Shown here: positions 1 through 7,002 of the stretch, one piece after another
Numbering within the stretch: the stretch's first letter is position 1
How the letters are laid out: each line of letters starts with the position of its first letter
Assembly: GCA_934667125.1 (NCBI GenBank)
Contig: CAKULF010000002.1
Span: 186,001-250,000, forward strand
Direction: 5' to 3'
DNA length: 64,000 nt
Source: an uncultured Candidatus Melainabacteria bacterium
GTDB lineage: Bacteria; Cyanobacteriota; Vampirovibrionia; Gastranaerophilales; Gastranaerophilaceae
Program-made: the position numbers and the translations under genes
The notes under the pieces: generated by a model
Database searches by the model: none
Told to the model about the DNA's origin: nothing
What the model saw: the letters and a program-made list of their open reading frames with translations, nothing else

Positions 1-8
1 CCAGCGAC

Positions 9-105
9 AACTAAAAAATGACTTCCGTTTAGCTTTGCTCATTTTGAACATTTTGAGAAATTAATTTTAACAAAAGCATAAGCCTTAAGCCGTCTTTCTT
101 TTCCT
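9..105 (+). repeat. 97-bp direct repeat, copy 1
   Basis: Matches 10090-10186 over 97 bp with a single mismatch, in the same orientation. The match stops sharply at 105/10186. No ORF or terminal inverted repeat typical of an insertion sequence is visible. Confidence 0.9.
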
Positions 106-155
106 GCACAGCATAACTTATCTCCAAGGCTCGTTCCTCGCCAAGAGCTAAGAAA

Positions 156-294
156 TCTTTTTCTTTTCTGGCGAAAAAGAGTGCGAAGCCAGAGTTAACA
201 AAAGACAAATGATGAGTTTGGCTTTTGTTTAACTGTTGATAGGCGACGTTTCAAATCTTTGATTTGACAGGAGCAGAAAAAGAAAATGAACAAA
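156..294 (+). repeat. 139-bp inverted repeat, copy 1
   Basis: The reverse complement of this block is at 10543-10681, exact over 139 bp by eye. A degraded continuation extends past 294 (to about 330) and correspondingly left of 10543 (to about 10512), so the ancestral unit was longer and only its core is still identical. Confidence 0.9.
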
Positions 295-594
295 TTAGAA
301 GCGTAATCTATAGCCAAAGAGAAGTTGAAAGCTCTAGCTATCGATAAATTTTTTGTTACAAGTTTTTTGATAGCCAAGATTTTTCATTTTTCTATTTCAT
401 GTTTAAAATTATTTGATAACAGTTTTCTATTACAAAGAATTATGTTTAAAATGATTAATTGCAGGGGTTTTAAATTTCTTTGATAGTCGGTTCTTGTTGC
501 AAAAATTATGTCTTGAATGGTTAATGTTGAGATAGGTTTTGGCTATCGAAGAATGATTAAATTTTAAATTTTATTTGGTTCTCAATAATTTTAA

Positions 595-621
595 GACCCT
601 GAACCCAGTTTCAGGGTGACG
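595..621 (+). repeat. CCCTGAA hairpin repeat, copy 1
   Basis: CCCTGAA (597-603) pairs with TTCAGGG (610-616) around a 6-nt loop, inside the context AGACCCTGAA...CAGGGTGACGG. Other copies are at 9851-9870 (opposite orientation) and 11040-11059. No T-run follows, so it does not look like a simple intrinsic terminator. Confidence 0.75.
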
Positions 622-662
622 GTTTTGGGGATGTTTGGGGCAACTACAACCAATAAGTAATT

Positions 663-686
663 GTTGGATTAGTAAATCCAACCTAC
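663..686 (+). repeat. GTYGGATT palindromic repeat, copy 1
   Basis: GTTGGATT-AGTA-AATCCAAC followed by CTAC. An 8-bp perfect stem with a 4-nt loop. It lies just downstream of the PurH-like gene, which runs on the minus strand. Two further copies are at 9780-9803 and 11279-11302. Confidence 0.8.
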
Positions 687-718
687 TTATTAACTGTTTA
701 TAAAATTGACTACCAGCG

Positions 719-1657
719 CTATCCTTTCAAATGTGCCACGCCAGTAGCAATCATGCTAACTCCAAGTTTATCGGCACATTCAACAACATCCTCATCCTTA
801 GCCGTACCAAAAGGTTGAATAATGGCACAAACTCTTTCTTGCGCAGCAGATTGAACAAATCCGATATTTTCAATTGCCAAATCAACCGCAACAACGCTAT
901 CTTTCACACTATCGCACACTTTGTTCAAAGCAACTTCAACACTGTCAACTTGATTTGCTTGTCCGCAAACAATGGATAAAGTCCTTAAATCCTTTGCTAT
1001 AACGCTTGCGGAGCTTTTTGCATGTTTTACCACTTTATGCGCAAAAATCATATCTTCAACTTCTTTTTGCTCCGGTTTTTTCTTTGTCACGACCTTGAAG
1101 CTCTTAACATCAAGCTCTTTTTTATCTTTTTCTTGAATTAAAGCGCCAAAAGGAGTCAATTTAATTTCCTCATCTGTAAAATTTTGAATTTTTTCTAGTG
1201 GCGTATTTATTTGAATAGCCTTGATATTAGGGTGTTTATTTAAAACTCTAATTGTTTCTTCGCTAAATTCGGGAGCAACAATTGTATCAATTTGAAACTC
1301 GATTAATTTTCTTGCCAAAATTGGCGAAATTTCCTTGCTAAAGCCAACCGTAGCGCCAAAAAGCGCAATCGGGTCTGAATCTATTGCTTTTTCAAAAGCA
1401 ATATTAACGTCACTTCCAAGCGCAACAACAGCAGGATTATTGAATTTTACCGCCGCAAAAGCTGAAACATCATAAAATTCAGCTAAAATCTCAATTGTCG
1501 TTGTCGCATTTAAAATATCATTATAGTTCAATTCAATTCCTTGAACCAAGTTCCAGTCAATTTCCTTGTCATAATTATATAAAGCAGCACTTTGAAAAGT
1601 GTTTTCGCCGTGTTTTAAATTTTGAATTTTATTGAAATTATAAACTTTGTTTTCCAT
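719..1657 (-). CDS. stand-alone AICAR transformylase-like (PurH C-terminal domain) protein
   Basis: A 312-aa protein homologous to the formyltransferase half of bifunctional PurH, which normally has about 510 residues. The N-terminal IMP cyclohydrolase domain is absent. Recognisable family landmarks are LKHGENTFQ (14-22, family LRYGENPHQ), LNYNDILNA (43-51), KFNNPAVVALG (71-81), a KHAKSSA block near 208 (family KSN) and IIQPFGT near the C-terminus (family IQPGGS). The catalytic Lys-His pair of the family reads Lys71-Phe72, and the final RHFRH-like end reads AHLKG. The family normally transfers the formyl group of 10-formyl-THF to AICAR in purine synthesis. With the catalytic histidine gone, that activity is doubtful. 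It may be a divergent purine enzyme, a regulator or a decayed paralogue. Single gene, with a weak A-rich ribosome site before the ATG. Confidence 0.7.
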   Translation of the reverse strand: MENKVYNFNKIQNLKHGENTFQSAALYNYDKEIDWNLVQGIELNYNDILNATTTIEILAEFYDVSAFAAVKFNNPAVVALGSDVNIAFEKAIDSDPIALFGATVGFSKEISPILARKLIEFQIDTIVAPEFSEETIRVLNKHPNIKAIQINTPLEKIQNFTDEEIKLTPFGALIQEKDKKELDVKSFKVVTKKKPEQKEVEDMIFAHKVVKHAKSSASVIAKDLRTLSIVCGQANQVDSVEVALNKVCDSVKDSVVAVDLAIENIGFVQSAAQERVCAIIQPFGTAKDEDVVECADKLGVSMIATGVAHLKG

Positions 1658-1716
1658 TTTTTATCCTTTTTTTCTTTATTTTACAATAAAAATTTTTTTT
1701 ATGATAAAATACTATT

Positions 1717-1972
1717 GCCACACTTCACGGGGCTTTGCGAGCTCTTGACCGAAAGCTTATGTCGGGTGCAGAGTATATTGTGAGGGGGGTTGGTTATAAA
1801 TTGAAAATTGAAAAATTGTTGAGAATTTAATTTTTTGCGGCGTCTTGTTGCCCCAACCGAGTCAGGATGGAAACATAGCAGCTCTAAGGCTAATAATGCG
1901 GGTGCGAGAAATTATTTAGGAGATTTTTCAATCGTAGGTTTATAATTGGCTTTTCGATAGATATAGTGTGGC
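1717..1972 (+). ncRNA. ffs: signal recognition particle RNA, long form with Alu-like 5' domain
   Basis: Domain IV is unmistakable: GTCAGG (1861-1866), stem ATG, GAAA tetraloop (1870-1873), CAT, then AGCAGC (1877-1882), the Ffh-binding symmetric/asymmetric loop pattern. Around it a long AT-rich helix can be drawn, for example ATTGAAAAATT near 1808 with the segment at 1921-1932. The ends GCCACAC (1717-1723) and GTGTGGC (1966-1972) pair as a closing helix. CTTCAC (1723-1728) pairs with GTGAGG (1780-1785) and encloses two small hairpins: GGGCT/AGCTC (1730-1744) and CCGA/TCGG (1749-1765). That is the Alu-domain arrangement of Bacillus-type SRP RNA of about 260-270 nt, not the roughly 100-nt 4.5S form. 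Domain IV is certain. Exact ends and the Alu domain are inferred by hand folding. It targets ribosomes making membrane or secreted proteins. Confidence 0.85.
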
Positions 1973-2100
1973 TTTTATTTTTTCTAAAAACAGACATTTT
2001 GAAGAACATGTTAAGTTTTGTAACAAAATAAATTAAAATTGAAATTCAATACTTTGTATATACTTTATATATATGTAAGCAGTTACTAAAGGATAAAAAG

Positions 2101-2274
2101 ATGGCTCTTCAAATTACAAATGATTTTGATAAAAAATTAAACGAACTTTATTCATCTAAAGTAACTGTTAATCTTGAAGCTAAATCAACAATCAGCCCAA
2201 ACGAATTTTGGAACTCAATGGAATTAATCGCAGTTAACCATAAAGCAATGATAAACTTCAAAATCGCAAGATAA
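2101..2274 (+). CDS. 57-aa small protein, unknown function
   Basis: ATG preceded by AAAGGA with about 7 nt spacing, then 57 sense codons to TAA. The protein begins MALQITNDFDKKLNELYSSK and ends MINFKIAR. It is soluble-looking, has no cysteine, and has a single Trp (residue 37) after SPNEF. No family is recognised. The AT-rich upstream region contains a TATATA-rich stretch that could hold a promoter. The two covarying hairpins at 2284-2343 and a good terminator at 2447-2478 lie downstream, so it probably forms its own transcription unit. The codon pattern and ribosome site support translation. Function is unknown. Confidence 0.6.
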   Translation: MALQITNDFDKKLNELYSSKVTVNLEAKSTISPNEFWNSMELIAVNHKAMINFKIAR

Positions 2275-2283
2275 ACAAAAAAC

Positions 2284-2343
2284 TTTTTACGCACAAGGGT
2301 GGTAAAAAAATAAAATAATTTTTATGCACAAGGGTGATAAAAA
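2284..2343 (+). repeat. tandem pair of covarying hairpins
   Basis: Two near-identical hairpins 35 nt apart. The first pairs TTTTTAC (2284-2290) with GTAAAAA (2302-2308), the second TTTTTAT (2319-2325) with ATAAAAA (2337-2343). Both have an inner stem CAC/GTG around AAGG. The C-G pair in one becomes T-A in the other, keeping the stem. Neither has the GC-rich stem plus T-run of a normal terminator. Confidence 0.7.
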
Positions 2344-2446
2344 TTAAAAAAAGAATTAACGAAAAAGTTTTAATATGACGCTTAAGATAAGGTCAGTTGA
2401 GGCTTTGAGGATTATAGAGAGAGAAGAAAAAATTTAATATAAAATA

Positions 2447-2478
2447 CCCTGTAAAACAAAATTTACAGGGATTTTTTT
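2447..2478 (+). terminator. intrinsic terminator
   Basis: CCCTGTAAA (2447-2455) and TTTACAGGG (2462-2470) form a 9-bp stem, followed by ATTTTTTT. It ends the small-protein unit reading rightwards. The opposite strand has a weaker T-rich tail, so it may also act on the TSCPD/ferritin unit. Confidence 0.85.
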
Positions 2479-2495
2479 ATATAAATAATGTGTAA

Positions 2496-2762
2496 TTAGT
2501 TGCGAACAGCTGTTTTTTCTAGGTATTGAATTAAACATGTTGCTAATTGGTCAGGACAGCTTGTGCCTTTTTGGTTACAATCTATTCCTTTTAATTTTGC
2601 AATAACATCATTAATATTCATTCCGATTACCAAGCTTCTAATGCCTCTAAGGTTGCCTTGACAGCCGCCAATAAATTCAATATCTTTAATTTTATCGTTA
2701 TCAATAATTACATTTATAACCTTGCAACATGTGCCGTATGTTTGATAGCTGATTGTTTCCAT
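2496..2762 (-). CDS. TSCPD domain protein (TIGR03905-like)
   Basis: An 88-aa protein with the signature TSCPDQLA at residues 67-74 and conserved cysteines at 12, 13, 34, 62 and 69. Size and motif match the small stand-alone TSCPD proteins; the same motif occurs at the end of adenosylcobalamin-dependent ribonucleotide reductases. Its biochemical role is not established. The motif suggests a metal- or thiol-binding module. It lies 17 nt downstream of ferritin on the same strand, probably co-transcribed, which would fit a redox- or metal-linked role. Start chosen at the only ATG with an A/G-rich upstream stretch (GGAAAAAACT). Confidence 0.85.
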   Translation of the reverse strand: METISYQTYGTCCKVINVIIDNDKIKDIEFIGGCQGNLRGIRSLVIGMNINDVIAKLKGIDCNQKGTSCPDQLATCLIQYLEKTAVRN

Positions 2763-2779
2763 AGTTTTTTCCTTTAAAA

Positions 2780-3289
2780 TTATCTGATTACCGGTTGATT
2801 AAATACACGAGTCGCTAAATCCTTATCCAACATTAAAAGTGCGTGCTTGTCGTCTTGGATTAATTTTAAAGTTGTTAAAACGCTTCCAACGCTTTCTTCT
2901 TCCTCAACTTGTTCATTAATATACCAATCCAAAAAGCGCAAAGCCGCTCTATCTTTAGTGCGTTCAGCTACATCAGCCAATGAATTAATCAAACTTGTTA
3001 CATATTGTTCGTGTTCTAAAACTTGTTCAAAAATTTCTAATGGAGTAGTGCCATCAATTTTAGGAAGCTCAATCGCTTTAAAATCAACGCTTTCGCCACG
3101 AGCAGAAATATAATCAATCATTCCCATAGCGTGCGCTCTTTCTTCTTGAACTTGAACATCAAACCAATTAACAAAACCAGCCAAATTCATTTCTTGAAAT
3201 CTATTTCTCATCATTAAATATAGATATTCAGAATATAATTCTTTATTTATTTGCTCACAAAAAGCATTTTTTAATTCTTCATTAATCAT
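2780..3289 (-). CDS. ftnA: bacterial non-haem ferritin
   Basis: A 169-aa cytoplasmic iron-storage protein of normal family length. All ferroxidase-centre residues are at the positions known from E. coli FtnA: Glu17, Glu50, His53, Glu94, Gln127 and Glu130. It should form a 24-subunit shell that oxidises Fe(II) and stores ferric mineral. The ATG is preceded by AAAGGAG at good spacing. It leads a two-gene unit with the TSCPD protein. No obvious Fur box was seen. In an anaerobe it would supply iron for Fe-S enzymes and protect against oxygen exposure. Confidence 0.95.
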   Translation of the reverse strand: MINEELKNAFCEQINKELYSEYLYLMMRNRFQEMNLAGFVNWFDVQVQEERAHAMGMIDYISARGESVDFKAIELPKIDGTTPLEIFEQVLEHEQYVTSLINSLADVAERTKDRAALRFLDWYINEQVEEEESVGSVLTTLKLIQDDKHALLMLDKDLATRVFNQPVIR

Positions 3290-3407
3290 TTTTTCTCCTT
3301 TAATTTATAATTATAATCTACAACGAAAAAAATATTTTTAAATAGGAAAAAATATTAAAATTTGTAATCTTTTAGCCTAGAAAAAATAATTATTGTAATC
3401 TTGAAAT

Positions 3408-3617
3408 ATGAATACTTTTTTTCAAGACGAATATATCAATAAAATGGTTTTGACTCGCCTTACCCGTGAGATTAAAAAGGAGCAGCTCGAGAGGACAATT
3501 AAAGAAATTAATTACCTTAACGAATTGCAAAAGCACGTTCTTGAACAATATGGAATAGCTCAACAACATAAAAACGAGCTTAAAAATCACATAAGAAATA
3601 ATGGAAAAAATATATAA
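3408..3617 (+). CDS. 69-aa helical small protein upstream of the DUF2344 gene
   Basis: An open frame whose stop overlaps the start of the next gene by 17 nt, so translational coupling is plausible. The protein is rich in Lys, Glu, Gln and Leu with no hydrophobic segment, and its central part (residues 18-60) looks like one long amphipathic helix or coiled coil. The ribosome site is poor. A reading frame on the opposite strand is hydrophobic and looks like its shadow. No family recognised. Moderate support only, from position and coding-like composition. Confidence 0.5.
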   Translation: MNTFFQDEYINKMVLTRLTREIKKEQLERTIKEINYLNELQKHVLEQYGIAQQHKNELKNHIRNNGKNI

Positions 3618-4272
3618 ATATAGACTGAAACTCAAGAAATACAAGGAATTGAGATTTATTTCGCATCTTGATTGGCAAAATTTGATTTTAAAAATTTTTA
3701 GAAGATGTAACTTAAATCTTGTGTTGTCTTGCGGTTTTAATAAAATGCCAAAAGTATCATATTCACCCGCTTTGCCGATATTTATCGAATCTTGTTGTGA
3801 GCTTGTTAATTTTCAAGTTTATGAACCCTTAAAAGATAGTTTTAAAGAGGATTTTGAAAGATTTTCGCCAAACGGAGTTGAATTAATTGAAGTTAAAGAA
3901 ATTATTGAAAACTCCTCTGAGCCGAAATCTTTAGAGAATTATTGCCAATGGGCGCAATATGAGGCGGTTTTAAAAAAAGATGTTTACAACGAAGAAAAAA
4001 TACGTTATATTATAGAAAAGTGTTTATCTTCTGAAAATATTTTAATCACGAAGAAAACTAAAAAAGGTATAGAAAAAACAATAAATTACAGAAATTCCCT
4101 AAAAACAATAGAGTTTAAGGATGGTGTTATAACTTTTATTTTAAAAGTTGGACAAAACGAAGAAATTCCTGCGCTTCGGGCTGATGAATTTTTAAAAACG
4201 ATTTTTGAAAACAGCAATATATTTAAAATTAAAAGAACCAAATTTTTCGATGCCTTTAACAATGTAATTTAA
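3601..4272 (+). CDS. TIGR03936 / DUF2344 family protein
   Basis: A 223-aa protein matching the DUF2344 family: RFISHLDWQN near residue 18 (family FxxHLDLxR) and CGFNKMPKVSYSPALPI near 46 (family GFNPHPKxSFAPALPLG), where FIES follows. In many bacteria this domain sits next to or is fused to a B12-binding radical SAM protein and lies just upstream of the RNase E/G gene. Here the gene is stand-alone, no radical SAM partner is in the window, and RNase E/G follows after 38 nt, as expected. Molecular function is unknown, though the family is suspected to act in tRNA or ribosome-linked modification. Confidence 0.85.
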   Translation: MEKIYKYRLKLKKYKELRFISHLDWQNLILKIFRRCNLNLVLSCGFNKMPKVSYSPALPIFIESCCELVNFQVYEPLKDSFKEDFERFSPNGVELIEVKEIIENSSEPKSLENYCQWAQYEAVLKKDVYNEEKIRYIIEKCLSSENILITKKTKKGIEKTINYRNSLKTIEFKDGVITFILKVGQNEEIPALRADEFLKTIFENSNIFKIKRTKFFDAFNNVI

Positions 4273-4310
4273 AAAATTAAAAGAGTTTTAAGTTTAAAGG
4301 AAAATTTTAT

Positions 4311-6182
4311 ATGTCAAAAAGAATTGTTATATCTGAAAAAGATAATGTTGCAGCACTAATCGAGAATAACAAAGTTTCAGAATTTTTTGTTTCAAAAGGC
4401 GATGTCTTATTGGGAGATGTTTATCTTTCTCGTGTTGATAATATTTTGCCTTCAATCGAAGCAGCGTTTGTAGATGTCGGAATGTCTGATAGAATGGGCT
4501 TTATCCACACTGACGATATTCAAGGAAACGGCACATTAAAAGAAAAAGTTAAACCTAACCAAAAATTAATCGTTCAAGTTGTTAAAGAACCAACAGGACA
4601 CAAAGGTCCTAGAGTAACAACATCATTATCACTCCCTGGGCGTTTTTTGGTATTATTGCCAGATGAAAAAGGGGTGAATGTTTCTAAAAAAATCACTTCA
4701 ACAAAAGAAAGAGCAAGACTAAAATCAATCGTTAGCCTTTTAAAACCTGTTGGAGTGGGGGTTATCGTTAGAACCGAAGCCGAAGGTCAAACAGACGCTG
4801 AAATTCAAGAAGATTTAGAAATTTTATTAGAAAAATGGAATTCCATTGTAAATGCCGCAGATAGCGCAACTCCGCCGACTTTATTATATCGTGACCAAGA
4901 TTTATTATATCGTGTTATTCGTGAAGCTTGCGATAGCGAAGTTGAAGAAATCGTTGTGGATACTGCTTTTGCGCTACATAGAACAACTCAATTATTACAA
5001 CATTGGAATATGCAAGTAAAAGTTACTATGCACAAAGGAAGTGAGCCGCTTTTAGTTGCAACAGGAGTTAATAAAGAAATTGCAAACGCTTTAAACACAA
5101 GGGTTAATATGCCTTTGGGCGGATATTTATTTATCCAACAAACAGAAGCACTAACCGTTGTTGACGTTAACTCCGGTAAATTCACATCATCTTCAAATCA
5201 AGCTGAAACCATCCTAAAAACCAATATTCAAGCGGCTGATGAGATTGCTCGTCAACTAAAACTTAGAAATATTGGCGGTATGGTTGTAATAGATTTTATC
5301 GATATGGCTTCTCGTATGGATAAATTGGCTCTATTAGAGCATTTCGAGCTTGTTCTTGAAAAAGATAAAGCTAAACCACAAATTGGTCAACTATCTGACC
5401 TTGGACTTGTTGAATTAACTCGTCATCGCCAAGGACAAAGCTTATCCGAAATATTCACTAAAAAATGCGACAAATGCGGCGGACAAGGCTTCATCATTGA
5501 CGATATGAAATATTCAACTCCAACAAGCGTTGGCGAAAATAGAGCTAAAATGAATAAAATCAAAGGACCATTTAACTCTAATTTCAGCGGAAACACCGAA
5601 TCTGCGCCGCAAAATCAAAAATTCAATAAATTTGATAAGAAAAAAGATAAAAACAAAAATCGTCAAAATCATAATAATGATAGAAACAATAATTTTGAAA
5701 ATCAAAATCCTCAAAACACTCCTCAACCAACCGAAGAGCTTACAAAATCAAAAGTTAACGAGCTTATTGATGATTTAATTAAAGATATTTCAATAGATAC
5801 ACCTATTAATATTGAAGAAAAAGTTGAAACTACAACTCCTGAAGCGGTTGAAGTTGTTGAAACAACTGAAAAAGTTGAAATTGAAAGCGAAAAACCAACT
5901 GAAGCAGTTGAAGAGAAAGTTGAAACAGCGGAAGTAGTTGAACAAAAGGCTGAAAAAGAAGAAAAGAAACTTCCAAGAAAAGCTAAAAAAACTCAACGAA
6001 AAACAAAAGCTAAAGAAGCTGAAACGACTGAAACCGTTGAAGAAAAGCCAACAGAAGTTGTTGAAACAATAAGCGAAGCTCCAGCGGAAGAAAACACAGA
6101 AAACGCTGAAAAGGCTGAAAAAGCTGAAAAGAAGCCAACAAGAAGACCAAGGAGAACAAAAAGTGCTAAAACAAGTTCATAG
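4311..6182 (+). CDS. rng: ribonuclease E/G family endoribonuclease
   Basis: 623 aa. An N-terminal S1 RNA-binding domain (about residues 35-130) leads into the 5'-sensor and DNase I-like catalytic core. Catalytic aspartates are Asp285 (VVDVNSGKF) and Asp328 (VVIDFIDM), 43 apart as in E. coli RNase E. The Zn-link cysteines Cys386 and Cys389 (CDKCGGQG) lie 58 residues further on, again the expected spacing. A disordered tail of about 210 residues follows: first Asn/Lys/Gln-rich, then Glu/Val/Thr-rich repeats, ending in a basic patch RRPRRTKSAK. It should cleave single-stranded AU-rich RNA in mRNA decay and rRNA processing. The ATG has AAAGG upstream. The tail invites comparison with the basic C-terminal peptide of cyanobacterial RNase E. 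Confidence 0.95.
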   Translation: MSKRIVISEKDNVAALIENNKVSEFFVSKGDVLLGDVYLSRVDNILPSIEAAFVDVGMSDRMGFIHTDDIQGNGTLKEKVKPNQKLIVQVVKEPTGHKGPRVTTSLSLPGRFLVLLPDEKGVNVSKKITSTKERARLKSIVSLLKPVGVGVIVRTEAEGQTDAEIQEDLEILLEKWNSIVNAADSATPPTLLYRDQDLLYRVIREACDSEVEEIVVDTAFALHRTTQLLQHWNMQVKVTMHKGSEPLLVATGVNKEIANALNTRVNMPLGGYLFIQQTEALTVVDVNSGKFTSSSNQAETILKTNIQAADEIARQLKLRNIGGMVVIDFIDMASRMDKLALLEHFELVLEKDKAKPQIGQLSDLGLVELTRHRQGQSLSEIFTKKCDKCGGQGFIIDDMKYSTPTSVGENRAKMNKIKGPFNSNFSGNTESAPQNQKFNKFDKKKDKNKNRQNHNNDRNNNFENQNPQNTPQPTEELTKSKVNELIDDLIKDISIDTPINIEEKVETTTPEAVEVVETTEKVEIESEKPTEAVEEKVETAEVVEQKAEKEEKKLPRKAKKTQRKTKAKEAETTETVEEKPTEVVETISEAPAEENTENAEKAEKAEKKPTRRPRRTKSAKTSS

Positions 6183-6585
6183 AGCATTTTTTACAATATT
6201 AATGATTTTAGCTTTAGCGACACCTTGCGTTTTAGCTGATAATATCGAAGTTAAAAGCGAAAATCCCGCTCAAACTAATTTAATTCAAAATGATGTTCGA
6301 GTTAATGATTTAGATATTGACCCGCTCAACACTAAAAAAGTTAAAAAAGAGGTGGCAGTCGATACTAAAAGCGAGGGCAAAAAGGTATTTGTGTACTTTT
6401 TTAAAGTGATGTCAGGCGTTATAATTTGCGCAATTTTGCTTTATCTTATCCTTGTTTTTGTTAAAAAATTCTATGGAAGTGCTTTTAACACAATTGAAGA
6501 AGACGAATACGAAGAGCTTAGCCTTTCAACTCCTCAAAACAAAGAGGAAGCGCTAAAAATGTTTTTAAATCGAACAAAAGATTAA
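6163..6585 (+). CDS. secreted/inner-membrane small protein, FliO-like topology
   Basis: 140 aa from a GTG start that overlaps the end of the RNase gene by 20 nt, with AGGAG about 9 nt upstream. There is a likely signal peptide (residues 1-25, hydrophobic core ILMILALATPCVLA, cut after Ala), a short exported linker, one membrane segment near residues 79-101 (VIICAILLYLILVFV) and a cytoplasmic acidic tail. This layout resembles FliO of the flagellar export gate, and flagellar genes exist elsewhere in the window, but FliO is too variable to assign by eye. The translational overlap suggests co-expression with the RNase. Confidence 0.75.
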   Translation: MLKQVHRAFFTILMILALATPCVLADNIEVKSENPAQTNLIQNDVRVNDLDIDPLNTKKVKKEVAVDTKSEGKKVFVYFFKVMSGVIICAILLYLILVFVKKFYGSAFNTIEEDEYEELSLSTPQNKEEALKMFLNRTKD

Positions 6586-6851
6586 GCAACAACATCATCT
6601 TCAAGGTTATTTTGGCTCATAATAAGGGCTTCATTTGGTTTGCCTTTTGTTTTTAATAGAACGTCAACAACCTTTTTCATTTGACATTTAAAAGAATAAT
6701 GGGCTTTTGTAATCGGGCATTTTTTGCAATCACAATTTAATTTATAGCATTCTAAAGCTTGAATAGTCCAGTTTTGAACAATGGAGTTTGATATCACTCC
6801 ATTTGTTTGGCATTCAAAAAAATCCTCTTTTTGTCCGTAACCTTTAAACAA
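6582..6851 (-). CDS. cysteine-rich small protein, unknown
   Basis: An 89-aa protein with cysteines at 14, 35, 40, 42, 45 and 56. The central cluster reads CYKLNCDCKKCPI, which suggests zinc or Fe-S binding. No family recognised. Its stop codon overlaps that of the convergent upstream gene by 4 nt (TTAA). It is divergent from the HCP-like gene across a 151-bp region containing palindromes, so the two may be regulated together. The ribosome site is modest. Confidence 0.65.
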   Translation of the reverse strand: MFKGYGQKEDFFECQTNGVISNSIVQNWTIQALECYKLNCDCKKCPITKAHYSFKCQMKKVVDVLLKTKGKPNEALIMSQNNLEDDVVA

Positions 6852-6866
6852 TTTTTCCCCAAAGCA

Positions 6867-6945
6867 TTAGTAAATCTAATAATACTATTATGCACTACAT
6901 TTGTCGTTTTTTCAAATTTCTCCATTAAATGTACTACATACATTT
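6867..6945. promoter_or_regulatory. operator-like palindromes and direct repeats in a divergent promoter region
   Basis: Between divergent genes: ATTAG-TAAAT-CTAAT (6867-6881) and AAATGTA-CTACA-TACATTT (6927-6945) are perfect inverted repeats, and ATGYACTACAT occurs twice, at 6890-6900 and 6929-6939, 39 bp apart. This is compatible with transcription-factor sites controlling the HCP-like gene and/or the cysteine-rich gene. No regulator is identified. Confidence 0.4.
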
Positions 6946-7002
6946 AAAAAATTGTTCAACTCGGCAATTATTTTTTTATCAAAAAGAATTTAGACTTTTA
7001 TT

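Larger units (their letters stand above)
1..718. repeat. gene-free repeat-rich tract A
   Basis: No credible gene is seen here. The tract shares three blocks with the tract at 9.75-11.3 kb. Positions 9-105 repeat at 10090-10186 in the same orientation with one mismatch. Positions 156-294 occur as an exact inverted copy at 10543-10681. Positions 541-628 recur degenerately at 10982-11071. It also holds a CCCTGAA/TTCAGGG hairpin (597-616), a GTTGGATT/AATCCAAC hairpin (663-682) and copies of the 13-mer GGCTATCAAAGAA or its complement (near 363 and 541). Short open frames here follow the repeat and are not supported as genes. Confidence 0.85.

Noticed and set aside
195..377. 60-codon minus-strand frame in tract A
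   Set aside because: It runs through the 139-bp repeat, ends with a low-complexity Phe/Cys run, and has no ribosome site.
2284..2343. CRISPR-like reading of the two hairpin repeats
   Set aside because: Only two units, with a 10-nt AT-rich gap and no cas genes; covariation points to RNA structure.
2374..2436. 20-codon frame MTLKIRSVEALRIIEREEKI before the terminator
   Set aside because: Very short and without a clear ribosome site; could be a real peptide but not supportable from one sequence.
3390..3644. 84-codon hydrophobic minus-strand frame
   Set aside because: It is the antisense of the Lys/Glu-rich small gene and the DUF2344 start; hydrophobicity is what complementing A-rich codons gives.
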